36,702 bases of DNA from an uncultured Alphaproteobacteria bacterium (GTDB taxonomy: Bacteria; Pseudomonadota; Alphaproteobacteria; HIMB59; GCA-002718135), in NCBI GenBank assembly GCA_902602695.1, contig CACKRO010000013.1, positions 1-36,702 of the forward strand, written 5' to 3'. The position numbers were made by a program, and so were the translations under genes. The notes below the pieces were generated by a model. The model was not told where the DNA came from. It saw only the letters and a program-made list of their open reading frames with translations, and ran no database searches. Below are positions 8,003-16,137 of this stretch, piece after piece. Positions within the stretch are counted from its first letter, which is position 1. The number at the start of each line of letters is the position of its first letter.

Positions 8003-9110
8003 ATGGATCTACCGCATCTCTTATTCCATCGCCAAAAGCGTTAAATGCTAAAACTGTAAAAATAATCATACCTACTGGAGCCATCATCCAAGGAGCATAG
8101 GCAAAACTTTGTATATCTAAAACCTGATTTAACATAACTCCCCATGAAACCATAGGATGCTGAACACCTACACCTAAAAAACTTAAAAATGTTTCAACTA
8201 AAATAATTGAAGGGATGGTAAAGGAAGTCCACACAATTACATGAGATAATGTATTTGGAAAAATATGCTGAATCATTATCCGAGATCTTGAAGCACCAAG
8301 AGCCCTAGCAGCTCTTACAAACTCTAGATTTCTTACTAAAAAAGTTTTACCCCTAATCTCTCTTGCAATTGATGCCCAGTTTAATAATACAATTATTGCA
8401 GCAAATAAAATAAACACAACTGTTTCATCTGCTCTTCTGGGTAAAAGTGCAACTAATGCAAAATATAATGGATAAGCTGGAAAAGAAAGAGCAAATTCTG
8501 TAACTCTTTGAGCAACTAAATCATAAGTTCCTCCAAAATAACCAGAACTTATGCCTACCATTAAACCAATAATTAATGATGCACCAACTGCAATGAGAGC
8601 AAATAATAATGTTATTTGTGTTCCAACTAACATTCGTGATAACATATCTCTTCCCATATTATCAGTTCCTAAAAGATGTATATTTCCATCATTGTTTCCA
8701 AATAATCGAAGATTAAAATTCATTCCAAAAATTGTATATTCATCACCTTGTATAAAAAATTTTATAGGAATCATTTCTTCAGACTCAGAAAAAGTAAACT
8801 CAAAAGTTTCCATGTCCATTTCTTCAATAGTTTTATAAACAAAAGGACGAAAATGAAAGTTACCATTGTTATCAAAAAAATGTATTAGTTGGGGAGGATG
8901 GTATAATTCATCTTGAACAACTTTTTTATAATTATGTGGTGATAAAAATTCTGCAAATACTGCTAAAAATAAAATAAATATAACTCCATAAAAACCAAAC
9001 ATCCCATACCTATTTTTTTTAAGTCTTAAGTAAGAGAGGTGCCAATGGGAGTTAACTTTTATATAATTATCAGTCTCTGCATTTAATGTTTGAATGTTAT
9101 TACTATCCAC
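7986..9110 (-). CDS. Dpp/Yej-type ABC transporter permease, second subunit
   Basis: This 374-residue inner-membrane protein is a DppC/YejE-like permease. It has an N-terminal cytoplasmic tail, a first span at about 38-57, a long periplasmic segment (about 58-160) ending in HLLGTDNMGRDMLSRM as in the family, then five more spans with the EAA loop EFVRAARALGASRSRI (263-278) that contacts the ATPase. The start is a GTG at 9110 that shares a base with the stop of the preceding permease gene (TAGTG), a sign of tight coupling. Length and the long periplasmic segment fit the YejE/AgpC-like group better than short DppC proteins. It should form the channel with the product of 9110-10135. Confidence 0.93.
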   Translation of the reverse strand: MDSNNIQTLNAETDNYIKVNSHWHLSYLRLKKNRYGMFGFYGVIFILFLAVFAEFLSPHNYKKVVQDELYHPPQLIHFFDNNGNFHFRPFVYKTIEEMDMETFEFTFSESEEMIPIKFFIQGDEYTIFGMNFNLRLFGNNDGNIHLLGTDNMGRDMLSRMLVGTQITLLFALIAVGASLIIGLMVGISSGYFGGTYDLVAQRVTEFALSFPAYPLYFALVALLPRRADETVVFILFAAIIVLLNWASIAREIRGKTFLVRNLEFVRAARALGASRSRIMIQHIFPNTLSHVIVWTSFTIPSIILVETFLSFLGVGVQHPMVSWGVMLNQVLDIQSFAYAPWMMAPVGMIIFTVLAFNAFGDGIRDAVDPYAVSK

Positions 9111-10135
9111 TATGCTGCACCTCCCGCCATATCTCTAATTCTAGGATCTAAGAGTGCTAAAAAACAATCTGCAACAAAATTACCAATTACCAATACGAGT
9201 GATAAAATCATGAAGATTGAGGAGGCAACATATATATCCATTGAAGATACAGAACTGAGCACTAATGGACCAACTGTTGGTATTGCTAAAACAATAGCAA
9301 CTTCTATTTCACCTTCTATAAGATAAGATACACTTCTACCTTGGTTCATAATGATTGGATGTAATGCATTTGGAACACCATGCTTCCAAACTATTTTACT
9401 TTCCTTTAATCCTTTTGCTCTAGCTGTTTCAATAAATTGCATTTTTAAAACATCTAATAAATTTCCCCTCATCATCCTCATTTGATAGCCAGCCCCAACA
9501 AAACTTCCAACTGCAATAATAGGCCAAGTATGTAGGAAAAAATCCCAAGTTTTAGCTAAACTCCACCAACCTTCTTGCAGTACGTATTCCTGAGAAAATA
9601 ATGATCCGTAATAGGGAGAATGAAACTTAATTGCCCAAAAATATAAAATAAAAATTGCTATTATAAATTTAGGAATGGAGAAAGCTAAGAATGTTAAGAC
9701 CGTGGCTATCTGATCTCCAATTTGATATTGATGAGTAGCGGCATAAACACCAGCAAGAATACCAATAGTTACAGCATTAAAATAACAAATAAATGCCAGC
9801 AGTAATGTCCGCGGAATCCTATCTCCAACAACATCATTTACTGGTCTTTTTTGAACAAAAGAATCTCCTAAATCCCAATATAAAGTTACATCTTTAACCC
9901 AGGTTAAATATTGTATGTATACGGGCTTATCTAAACCTAGTTTTTTTCTTAAATCTTGAGCTTGAATTTCTGCTTCATCTTCACTTATTCCCCCAAGCAT
10001 CATGGTCTGTCTTTTCCATTGATCTGCGTAATCTCCGGGCATTGCTTGAACAAGAATGAAGGCAACAAGAGTAATTGCTATTAACAAAGGAATAGTTGCT
10101 ATTAGCCTTTTTAAAAAGAAAATTAGAAAACCCAT
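9110..10135 (-). CDS. Dpp/Yej-type ABC transporter permease, first subunit
   Basis: This 341-residue inner-membrane protein is a DppB/YejB-like permease. It opens with a span (FFLKRLIATIPLLIAITLVA), followed by a long periplasmic part containing the family marker DLGDSFVQKRPVNDVV (88-103), then five spans and an EAA loop around ETARAKGLKESKI (236-248). The C-terminus has the usual LDPRIRD. It lies 57 bases after the solute-binding gene, the spacer holding a hairpin, and overlaps the next permease gene by one base. It should pair with the product of 7986-9110 and carry the ligand of the family 5 binding protein across the inner membrane. Confidence 0.94.
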   Translation of the reverse strand: MGFLIFFLKRLIATIPLLIAITLVAFILVQAMPGDYADQWKRQTMMLGGISEDEAEIQAQDLRKKLGLDKPVYIQYLTWVKDVTLYWDLGDSFVQKRPVNDVVGDRIPRTLLLAFICYFNAVTIGILAGVYAATHQYQIGDQIATVLTFLAFSIPKFIIAIFILYFWAIKFHSPYYGSLFSQEYVLQEGWWSLAKTWDFFLHTWPIIAVGSFVGAGYQMRMMRGNLLDVLKMQFIETARAKGLKESKIVWKHGVPNALHPIIMNQGRSVSYLIEGEIEVAIVLAIPTVGPLVLSSVSSMDIYVASSIFMILSLVLVIGNFVADCFLALLDPRIRDMAGGAA

Positions 10136-10154
10136 ATTTGAAAATTAAGTTAAT

Positions 10155-10180
10155 TCTATGGCCCATTTGTGGGCCATAGA
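10155..10180 (-). terminator. Intercistronic hairpin after the family 5 binding protein gene
   Basis: A perfect 11-bp inverted repeat (TCTATGGCCCA / TGGGCCATAGA) with a 4-base loop lies between the binding-protein stop and the permease start. No T-run follows on the minus strand, so it is more likely an mRNA 3' stabiliser or weak attenuator than a terminator. It is one of the few GC-rich stems in this DNA. Confidence 0.65.
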
Positions 10181-10192
10181 AAATATATATTA

Positions 10193-12217
10193 TTAATACT
10201 CTGCTAATACACCAGGTAAGAACTCATCAAGCTGATCAGCTTTTGGAGTGTAAAGTCTAGACCTCATAACTCCATCTTCTGCCCACTCATACATATACAC
10301 AGGTGCACCAGGATGATTATTTTTTATCCTTTTATTGATTAAAAGTGCAGCTGGAGCTTGAATTAAGCCCACAGTATATACATTTTCAGTTCTAACTCTC
10401 TGGATATCTCTAGCAAGACTTGCAACTTCTGAAAGATCATTAGTTGATAATATGCCTTGAGCCTTATCAACCAGTGTTTCTTCAAATGCTAGAAGATCGC
10501 CTTCATTGTCTCTATGCCAAGCAGGATTTTGAGATGTTGTTGGCAATCTATCGCCAATATTCTTAGTCGCAACAACCCAGTGCTCTCTTGCAATATACAT
10601 GCTCCAATTTCCACTATCAGTGAATGCATCAGTATTATCAGAAGGTTTTAAAACTGGTTTAATACCAATTGCTTCAAACATACTTACAGAAGCATCAGCT
10701 AATTTATTATCCGTAGATCTTAAACTATTATAAAGAACATCAATAACAAGGTCATCTCCTCCATTAGGGAGATTTCTTATACCATTGCCGTCTGAGTCTT
10801 CTAAACCAAGACCATCCAAAATTGAATTAGCTCCAGATACATTATATGCATAGTAAATTGAGTCATCAAAATTATGAAAAGGAGAACCAGCTACAAAACC
10901 ACCAGCATGTGGATGAAAAAAAGGTCCTCTAGCAACTGATTGACCCATAGTGTCTCTATCCATTGCATGTGACATTGCTTTTCTAAATTCCACATTTCTA
11001 AATAATTTTCTAAGTTCTCTTTCATAATCACTACTTACACCAAATTCTGAAGATAGATTCAGCATTAAGTCCCAAGCAATCAACCTAGTACCAAATACTG
11101 ATTTAACTGGAGAATTCGGATCTTTGTTTTGTTTTAATGCTTCAACATAGTTTCCTGGATTTTCCATATTAGAAAAATCTCCAGTACCAGCCAAGGCCTG
11201 AGTAGTTCTATCATCCCAAGATGTTAACTTGTAAATAGTTTCATTATAGTATGGAAGCTGATTACATTCTTCATCTACTTTCCAGTAATACGGGTTACGC
11301 TTCATAACCATTAATTCATCTACTTTATGAACTACTGGAACAAAAGCTCCCATTGTAACAATAGGTAAAACACTTGCTGGCATTCCATTAGCGTATGACT
11401 CGTAAGTTGCATCACTATTATGCGCAGGATGCAATGGTTTCATTATATGAGATGGTCCAGGAGCACCTCCCATATATGCTAACTGTGCTAATACAGCATT
11501 ACCTTTTGGTTCATCAAAATTAAATTTAAATGAATATGGCCCTAGTATTTCGAGAGTTGTTCCTGATCCTAATGCATCTTTAGGTAATCTAGAATTTACA
11601 TTAGCATCTTGAACATTATCGTTCCACCAAAAATCTATGTCTTCAGTGTCAAACATATCTCCATCAGACCATCTAGCTCCCTCTAAAAGATACATCGTTA
11701 GTGATTTTCTATCAGAACTAAATTCCCAATCTTTTGCCAAGTTTGGAAGTGGATTAGCTTCTTCTGCTTTAACTTGCCATAGAGGTCCAAGTCTAGTCAA
11801 TGATTCCATTAGTTGAATATTAATTCCACCCCATCCTTGACTTTGTCCAGCTAACCAGTTGAATCCTTCTGGTCTTCCACCAATAACATGTCGGAATGTT
11901 CCACCATACTCACCAATACCATCAACCATTTGATCTTTTTTTGCCATCCATGGTTCTTTAGGCATTCTTTCATTTACAGGTGGTAACTTTCCCGCATCAA
12001 CATAAGATTTAGTTAGAGGAGATTCATTGTAACTATCACAACTTTGATAAGTCCATAAATCATCTCTTCCCACAAGTTCAATATCCATACCGGACATACT
12101 CTTGTCTTTAGGCAAAGTTTCTAAACCACTTACAGTTGAAGTCATAGCAAAAATACTAACTCCAACAAGTAAGCTTGCTGCCTTGCTTTTAAATTTGAAT
12201 TTATTTTCAATACCCAT
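10193..12217 (-). CDS. Family 5 solute-binding protein of a Dpp/Yej/Agp-type ABC transporter
   Basis: This 674-residue periplasmic protein starts with a signal peptide (hydrophobic core AASLLVGVSIFAMTSTVSG, 13-31). The mature part carries the segment LPPVNERMPKEP (77-88) and YGGTFRHV before a family 5 fold, with the typical WSDGDMFDTEDIDFWWN (about 181-197) and FRNVEFRKAMSHAMDRD. At 674 residues it is longer than peptide binders such as DppA (about 535). Family 5 proteins bind peptides but some, such as the AgpA alpha-galactoside binder of Sinorhizobium, bind oligosaccharides; the two GH4 genes nearby favour a sugar ligand by inference. A strong GGGAGG lies 4 bases before the ATG, almost the same leader as at the other binding-protein gene. 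Confidence 0.93.
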   Translation of the reverse strand: MGIENKFKFKSKAASLLVGVSIFAMTSTVSGLETLPKDKSMSGMDIELVGRDDLWTYQSCDSYNESPLTKSYVDAGKLPPVNERMPKEPWMAKKDQMVDGIGEYGGTFRHVIGGRPEGFNWLAGQSQGWGGINIQLMESLTRLGPLWQVKAEEANPLPNLAKDWEFSSDRKSLTMYLLEGARWSDGDMFDTEDIDFWWNDNVQDANVNSRLPKDALGSGTTLEILGPYSFKFNFDEPKGNAVLAQLAYMGGAPGPSHIMKPLHPAHNSDATYESYANGMPASVLPIVTMGAFVPVVHKVDELMVMKRNPYYWKVDEECNQLPYYNETIYKLTSWDDRTTQALAGTGDFSNMENPGNYVEALKQNKDPNSPVKSVFGTRLIAWDLMLNLSSEFGVSSDYERELRKLFRNVEFRKAMSHAMDRDTMGQSVARGPFFHPHAGGFVAGSPFHNFDDSIYYAYNVSGANSILDGLGLEDSDGNGIRNLPNGGDDLVIDVLYNSLRSTDNKLADASVSMFEAIGIKPVLKPSDNTDAFTDSGNWSMYIAREHWVVATKNIGDRLPTTSQNPAWHRDNEGDLLAFEETLVDKAQGILSTNDLSEVASLARDIQRVRTENVYTVGLIQAPAALLINKRIKNNHPGAPVYMYEWAEDGVMRSRLYTPKADQLDEFLPGVLAEY

Positions 12218-12304
12218 CTTTCCTCCCTTAGAAAAATATTTAGTTAAATAGAATATTTTTTTTCTACAAAATCAATATCAAAAATAAATTATTTTTTAAT
12301 AATT

Positions 12305-13834
12305 TTATAAGTTTATAGAAATATTGATAAATTGATTATGAGTAAGAGATTCCTTAATAATTTGATTAAATTTTTGAGAAAAATCATTATAATATTTTCT
12401 AGAACTAGACCTTAAATCATACTTTTGCATTTGTTGTCTTGCAGATTCCTTATTTAGCAGCCCAAGACCGTCTACAACTGGGTAATAAAGCTGTGATTGT
12501 ACATGAGGTAGGCCAGATAAGTAATCATCAAAGTGATCCAAACTTGGAAGTTCATCTTGCCAAAGTGATATAAGTTTTTTTGTTTCTTCACTAATACATT
12601 CATCAGCAACATATTCCCAAAATTGTGAATCTCTTCTCTTAGAAACATAATGCATATTTAAGAAAATTTTGAAATCATCAAACTGTCGACCAATACGATT
12701 ATTAAAATCTGATATTTTATTATCATCATTGAAATCCATTTCTTTTTTTAAATATTCGGAAGCAAATAAAATTAATTGTACCAAAGTACTATGAATGGAA
12801 GTTGCTTCCAATGGTTCAAGAAAACCTGATGATAAACCGATTGCCAAACAATTTTTTACCCAATACTTTTCAAGTCGACCACTATTAAATTTTATATCTC
12901 TTCTTGGTTCAATTTTATGTCCAAGAACTTTTTCTATTTCTTCTTGTGCTTGATCAGGTGAAATAAATTGATCACTATATACATAACCAGCACCTATTCT
13001 TTCTTGAGTTGGTATTTGCCACATCCAACCAAATTTTTGTGCCCAAGCTAAAGTATAATTAATATAATTTTCTTCATTAATATTTAGAAAAAATGGCATA
13101 GCTCTGTTAACAGGTAAATTGTCTTGATAAGATTTCCATTTTGTTTTGTACTGATCTCCAATAATTAATTTCCTAAATCCACTACAATCAACAACGAGAT
13201 CAACATCTAATTCTAGACCACTCTCAAAATGTAAAGATTCTATTGTTCCATCATCATTCACTTTACAAGATGTATAAACATCGTCAATTATTTCTATATT
13301 CTGAGATCTTTTCTTTAAATAACTAGCTACTAGTGAATTATCAAAATGATACGCATAATAAAATGGACTAATAAGTTCTAAATTATTATCTTTATAAACG
13401 TAGGGAACTTTTTTATTTTGCATAAGTAACGTATGTAGGTGAATTTCTGAAACAGGTCTCCCAGCAGCAACGGCATAAGCTTTTAAGTATTCAAAATTTT
13501 CTGGCTTACTTTTTGGTGCTAATAATTGAGGGTCATCAATTGGTCCATAATAAGTATACCCCAATTCTTTCCAGTCTTTATGAACGATTCCAAACTTTAA
13601 AGTAGCTTTAGTTTCTTTTAAAAAATCTGTCTCATCTAAATTATATTTTTTTAAAAACTCATAAAAAATACTTGTTGTTCCTTCTCCAACACCAATTGTT
13701 GGAATTTTTGATGATTCAATTACTTTTATATTTGCATTTAATTTATTAGAGTAAAAAAAATCACTCATAATATAAGCAGCTAACCAGCCGGCAGTTCCAC
13801 CACCTAAAACAACAACATTTTTAATTTCTTTCAT
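12305..13834 (-). CDS. Tryptophan-halogenase-like flavin-dependent protein
   Basis: This 509-residue protein belongs to the flavin-dependent tryptophan halogenase family (PrnA/RebH). It has the FAD-binding GGGTAGWLAA (11-20), IGVGEGTT (47-54), the lysine matching catalytic K79 of PrnA (K80 in ATLKFGI), the halogenase signature WMWQIP (270-275) and FLEPLEATSIH (338-348). Members halogenate indoles or other aromatics using FADH2, oxygen and chloride or bromide, and need a separate flavin reductase. All hallmark residues are kept. Related genes often sit by sugar-related TonB receptor genes in other proteobacteria, where the true substrate is unclear. Here it lies 3 bases after a GH4 gene and 87 bases before the solute-binding gene, inside the uptake operon, so halogenation of a sugar-linked compound, or another flavin reaction, are both possible. 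Confidence 0.9.
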   Translation of the reverse strand: MKEIKNVVVLGGGTAGWLAAYIMSDFFYSNKLNANIKVIESSKIPTIGVGEGTTSIFYEFLKKYNLDETDFLKETKATLKFGIVHKDWKELGYTYYGPIDDPQLLAPKSKPENFEYLKAYAVAAGRPVSEIHLHTLLMQNKKVPYVYKDNNLELISPFYYAYHFDNSLVASYLKKRSQNIEIIDDVYTSCKVNDDGTIESLHFESGLELDVDLVVDCSGFRKLIIGDQYKTKWKSYQDNLPVNRAMPFFLNINEENYINYTLAWAQKFGWMWQIPTQERIGAGYVYSDQFISPDQAQEEIEKVLGHKIEPRRDIKFNSGRLEKYWVKNCLAIGLSSGFLEPLEATSIHSTLVQLILFASEYLKKEMDFNDDNKISDFNNRIGRQFDDFKIFLNMHYVSKRRDSQFWEYVADECISEETKKLISLWQDELPSLDHFDDYLSGLPHVQSQLYYPVVDGLGLLNKESARQQMQKYDLRSSSRKYYNDFSQKFNQIIKESLTHNQFINISINL

Positions 13835-13837
13835 AAA

Positions 13838-15322
13838 TTATTTATCAAATTCAAAAGCTTGTGCTTCTACAAGTAGAGATGATTCTTTGTCATTTTTTAA
13901 TTCTTCAGGTGATCTTGTTTTCATTCGTGCAGCACCTTTGAAATTTTTCTTTTTAACAGTTGATTTTTTTATTCTTTCTAATGCTTGATCCATTTCATTT
14001 TGATATTGTGGTAACCACTTAGATTGAGCTACTAACATTTCATCTACCATTGCCCAAACTTCATCAGGTGAACAAACAGCACTTACTAATGGATCTTGTA
14101 GAACAGCTAATTTTAAAAGATTAATATCTCCATCAATTGCTGCTTTAACGGACATTCTTTGCACATCAATTGAAGTTCGGCATAAAGAGGCACAAGCCAT
14201 TGGTAATTCTATACCCTTAATCATTTTAATACCGTCCTTATCAACCATACCAGTACTTTCAATTACACAATCATCTGGTAAATTTTTTATAGTACCATTG
14301 TTTACAACATTAAAATGACCTCTATAAGGTCTGTTAGTTTCCATAGCTTCAATTATATAACTTCCATGCTCAGTTGATCTTTTGTGAGTTGATAAATCAA
14401 TTCCAGATTCATTTAAAAATTTTGAAAAATCTTCTACAAACCAATTTCTTTTTTCTGAAGTAACTCTTAAATATCCACCTGTTTCACCATGTATCCAATT
14501 TGATAGATCAATCCAATTTGGTATTTCTTCTACCCTCTTTCTATACCATGGAAGATATTCACTTAAATGACCATTGCTTTCAGTAGAGAATAATCCAAAT
14601 CTCTTTAGAATATCAATTCTAACTTTTTCTTGTTTTGATATTTCAGGATGATTTTCTAAAGCTTCGACAAGCACATCTTTTGAGACATTTTTGCCTTTAA
14701 ATTTTAAATCGATGTACCATGTCATATGATTAATTCCACTGCACATATATTCAAGATCAGTATCGTTATCAGAACCTAAAGCCTTAGAAATTAATTTGGC
14801 ACCACCTTGAACGCCGTGGCACAAACCAACCGTATTTACTTTTGCTTCAGATATAGCTGCCCATGTGTTCATAGCCATAGGATTAGAATAATTTAAAAAT
14901 AACGCATCTTTTTGAGAATAAGATTTTATATCTTCACAAAAATTTAAAGTTTGAGGAATATTTCTTTGTCCATATAAAATTCCTCCAGCACAAATCGTAT
15001 CTCCTACACATTGATCAACTCCGTATTGAAGGGGGATATTAATATCATGTTCAAATGCTTCTAACCCACCTATTCTAGTACAATTAATAATATATTTTGC
15101 TCCATCTAGAGATTTTTTTCTATCAGTTGATTGTTCGATCTTTGCGGAGAGTTTGTTTTGATCAATATCTTTTTGAATCAAGCTAGATACCAATTCTAAA
15201 TTTTTTTCTGAAATATCGTGAAATGAAAAAATTATATCTTGAAATTCAGGAACTTTTAGTAAATCTCTTACTAAGGTTTGCGTAAATCCTATGCTTCCTG
15301 CACCTATAAAACTTATTTTCAT
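13838..15322 (-). CDS. Glycoside hydrolase family 4 (MelA/AglA-like), first copy
   Basis: This 494-residue cytosolic enzyme is a GH4 protein, a family that cleaves glycosides by an NAD- and Mn-dependent oxidation-elimination route. It shows the NAD site FIGAGSIGFT (5-14), NYSNPMAMNTW (144-154), the metal-binding cysteine in GLCHGVQGG (C168, 166-174) and INHMTWY with H199. The order matches alpha-galactosidase/alpha-glucosidase types acting on unphosphorylated sugars. It is about 40 residues longer than the second GH4 here, with a lysine-rich C-terminal tail (KKSTVKKKNFKGAARMK). It is the first gene of the minus-strand uptake operon and starts 74 bases from the divergent PhyH gene. The sugar specificity cannot be read from sequence alone. 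Confidence 0.92.
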   Translation of the reverse strand: MKISFIGAGSIGFTQTLVRDLLKVPEFQDIIFSFHDISEKNLELVSSLIQKDIDQNKLSAKIEQSTDRKKSLDGAKYIINCTRIGGLEAFEHDINIPLQYGVDQCVGDTICAGGILYGQRNIPQTLNFCEDIKSYSQKDALFLNYSNPMAMNTWAAISEAKVNTVGLCHGVQGGAKLISKALGSDNDTDLEYMCSGINHMTWYIDLKFKGKNVSKDVLVEALENHPEISKQEKVRIDILKRFGLFSTESNGHLSEYLPWYRKRVEEIPNWIDLSNWIHGETGGYLRVTSEKRNWFVEDFSKFLNESGIDLSTHKRSTEHGSYIIEAMETNRPYRGHFNVVNNGTIKNLPDDCVIESTGMVDKDGIKMIKGIELPMACASLCRTSIDVQRMSVKAAIDGDINLLKLAVLQDPLVSAVCSPDEVWAMVDEMLVAQSKWLPQYQNEMDQALERIKKSTVKKKNFKGAARMKTRSPEELKNDKESSLLVEAQAFEFDK

Positions 15323-15396
15323 GTTTTTATTTTTACACAGAGTAAATTAATTGACAATATTTTATTTTTTATACATCATTAAATTAAATATATAAA
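15323..15396. promoter_or_regulatory. Divergent promoter region between the two operons
   Basis: These 74 AT-rich bases must hold promoters for both operons. On the plus strand there is an exact TTGACA at 15351-15356; the best -10-like sequence TATACA (15370-15375) is only 13 bases away, so the pairing is uncertain. I see no clear inverted repeat for a regulator, and no regulator gene lies nearby. Confidence 0.45.
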
Positions 15397-16137
15397 ATGA
15401 GTGATTTACATAGTTTTGTAACGAATGGATTTGTTCTAAAGAAAAATCTTTTTTCTGATGAGGAGATCAGTAAGTTAAATCAATATATAGCTATTCGACA
15501 AGATAAAGAGGAAAGTGCTAGAGAAACTACGACTTCCACTGGAAAATTAACAATGACGATGTGGAATCATCCTTCAGAGGATTTATTTGGAAAATTCTCT
15601 ACTAATGAAAGAATAGTCAAACCAATGGAAATATTCTTAAATGATGAAGTTTATCATTATCATTCTAAAATTATTTGGAAAAATCCAGGTGATGGTGGAT
15701 TTGATTGGCATCAAGATTATGGTTATTGGTATCATAATGCTTGTCTTTACCCTGATATGGCATCATGTTTTATAATGCTAGATAAAGCAAATAAAGAAAA
15801 TGGCTGTCTTAAGTTATTAAAGGGATCTCATCGAGTTGGGAGAATTAGCCATGCTCGATCAGATACACCTGAACAAACTGCAGATTATGAAAGAATAAGT
15901 GAATTAGAAAAAAGACATGAGTCTGTTTACATTGAGGCAGAGCCAGGAGATGCATTATTCTTTCATGCAAATTTATTACACTCTTCTGATGCGAATAAAT
16001 CACAAAATTCTAGAAGAACATTAATTGTGTGTTTTAATACTAAATCCAATAATCCTTATAAAGAAATTGGACATGCTTCTTACAACCAGTTAAAAGTGGC
16101 AAATCATAATTCAATTATGGAGTATAAAATTGACTAA
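15397..16137 (+). CDS. PhyH-family Fe(II)/2-oxoglutarate oxygenase in the GH4/PanB-like operon
   Basis: This 246-residue protein has a full PhyH active site: DWHQDYGYW with iron ligands H105 and D107, KANKENGCLKLLKGSH (130-145), the distal H195 in LLHSSDANKS and R207 in SRRTLIVCF for 2-oxoglutarate. Its layout resembles ectoine-hydroxylase-like and other small-molecule PhyH enzymes more than human phytanoyl-CoA hydroxylase. It is clearly different from the PhyH protein at 2962-3789, which lacks the plain HxD. It opens the plus-strand operon and overlaps the second GH4 gene by 8 bases. By context it may hydroxylate, and so demethylate or open, a compound handled by the GH4 and PanB-like proteins. 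The start codon lacks a clear ribosome binding site. Confidence 0.88.
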   Translation: MSDLHSFVTNGFVLKKNLFSDEEISKLNQYIAIRQDKEESARETTTSTGKLTMTMWNHPSEDLFGKFSTNERIVKPMEIFLNDEVYHYHSKIIWKNPGDGGFDWHQDYGYWYHNACLYPDMASCFIMLDKANKENGCLKLLKGSHRVGRISHARSDTPEQTADYERISELEKRHESVYIEAEPGDALFFHANLLHSSDANKSQNSRRTLIVCFNTKSNNPYKEIGHASYNQLKVANHNSIMEYKID

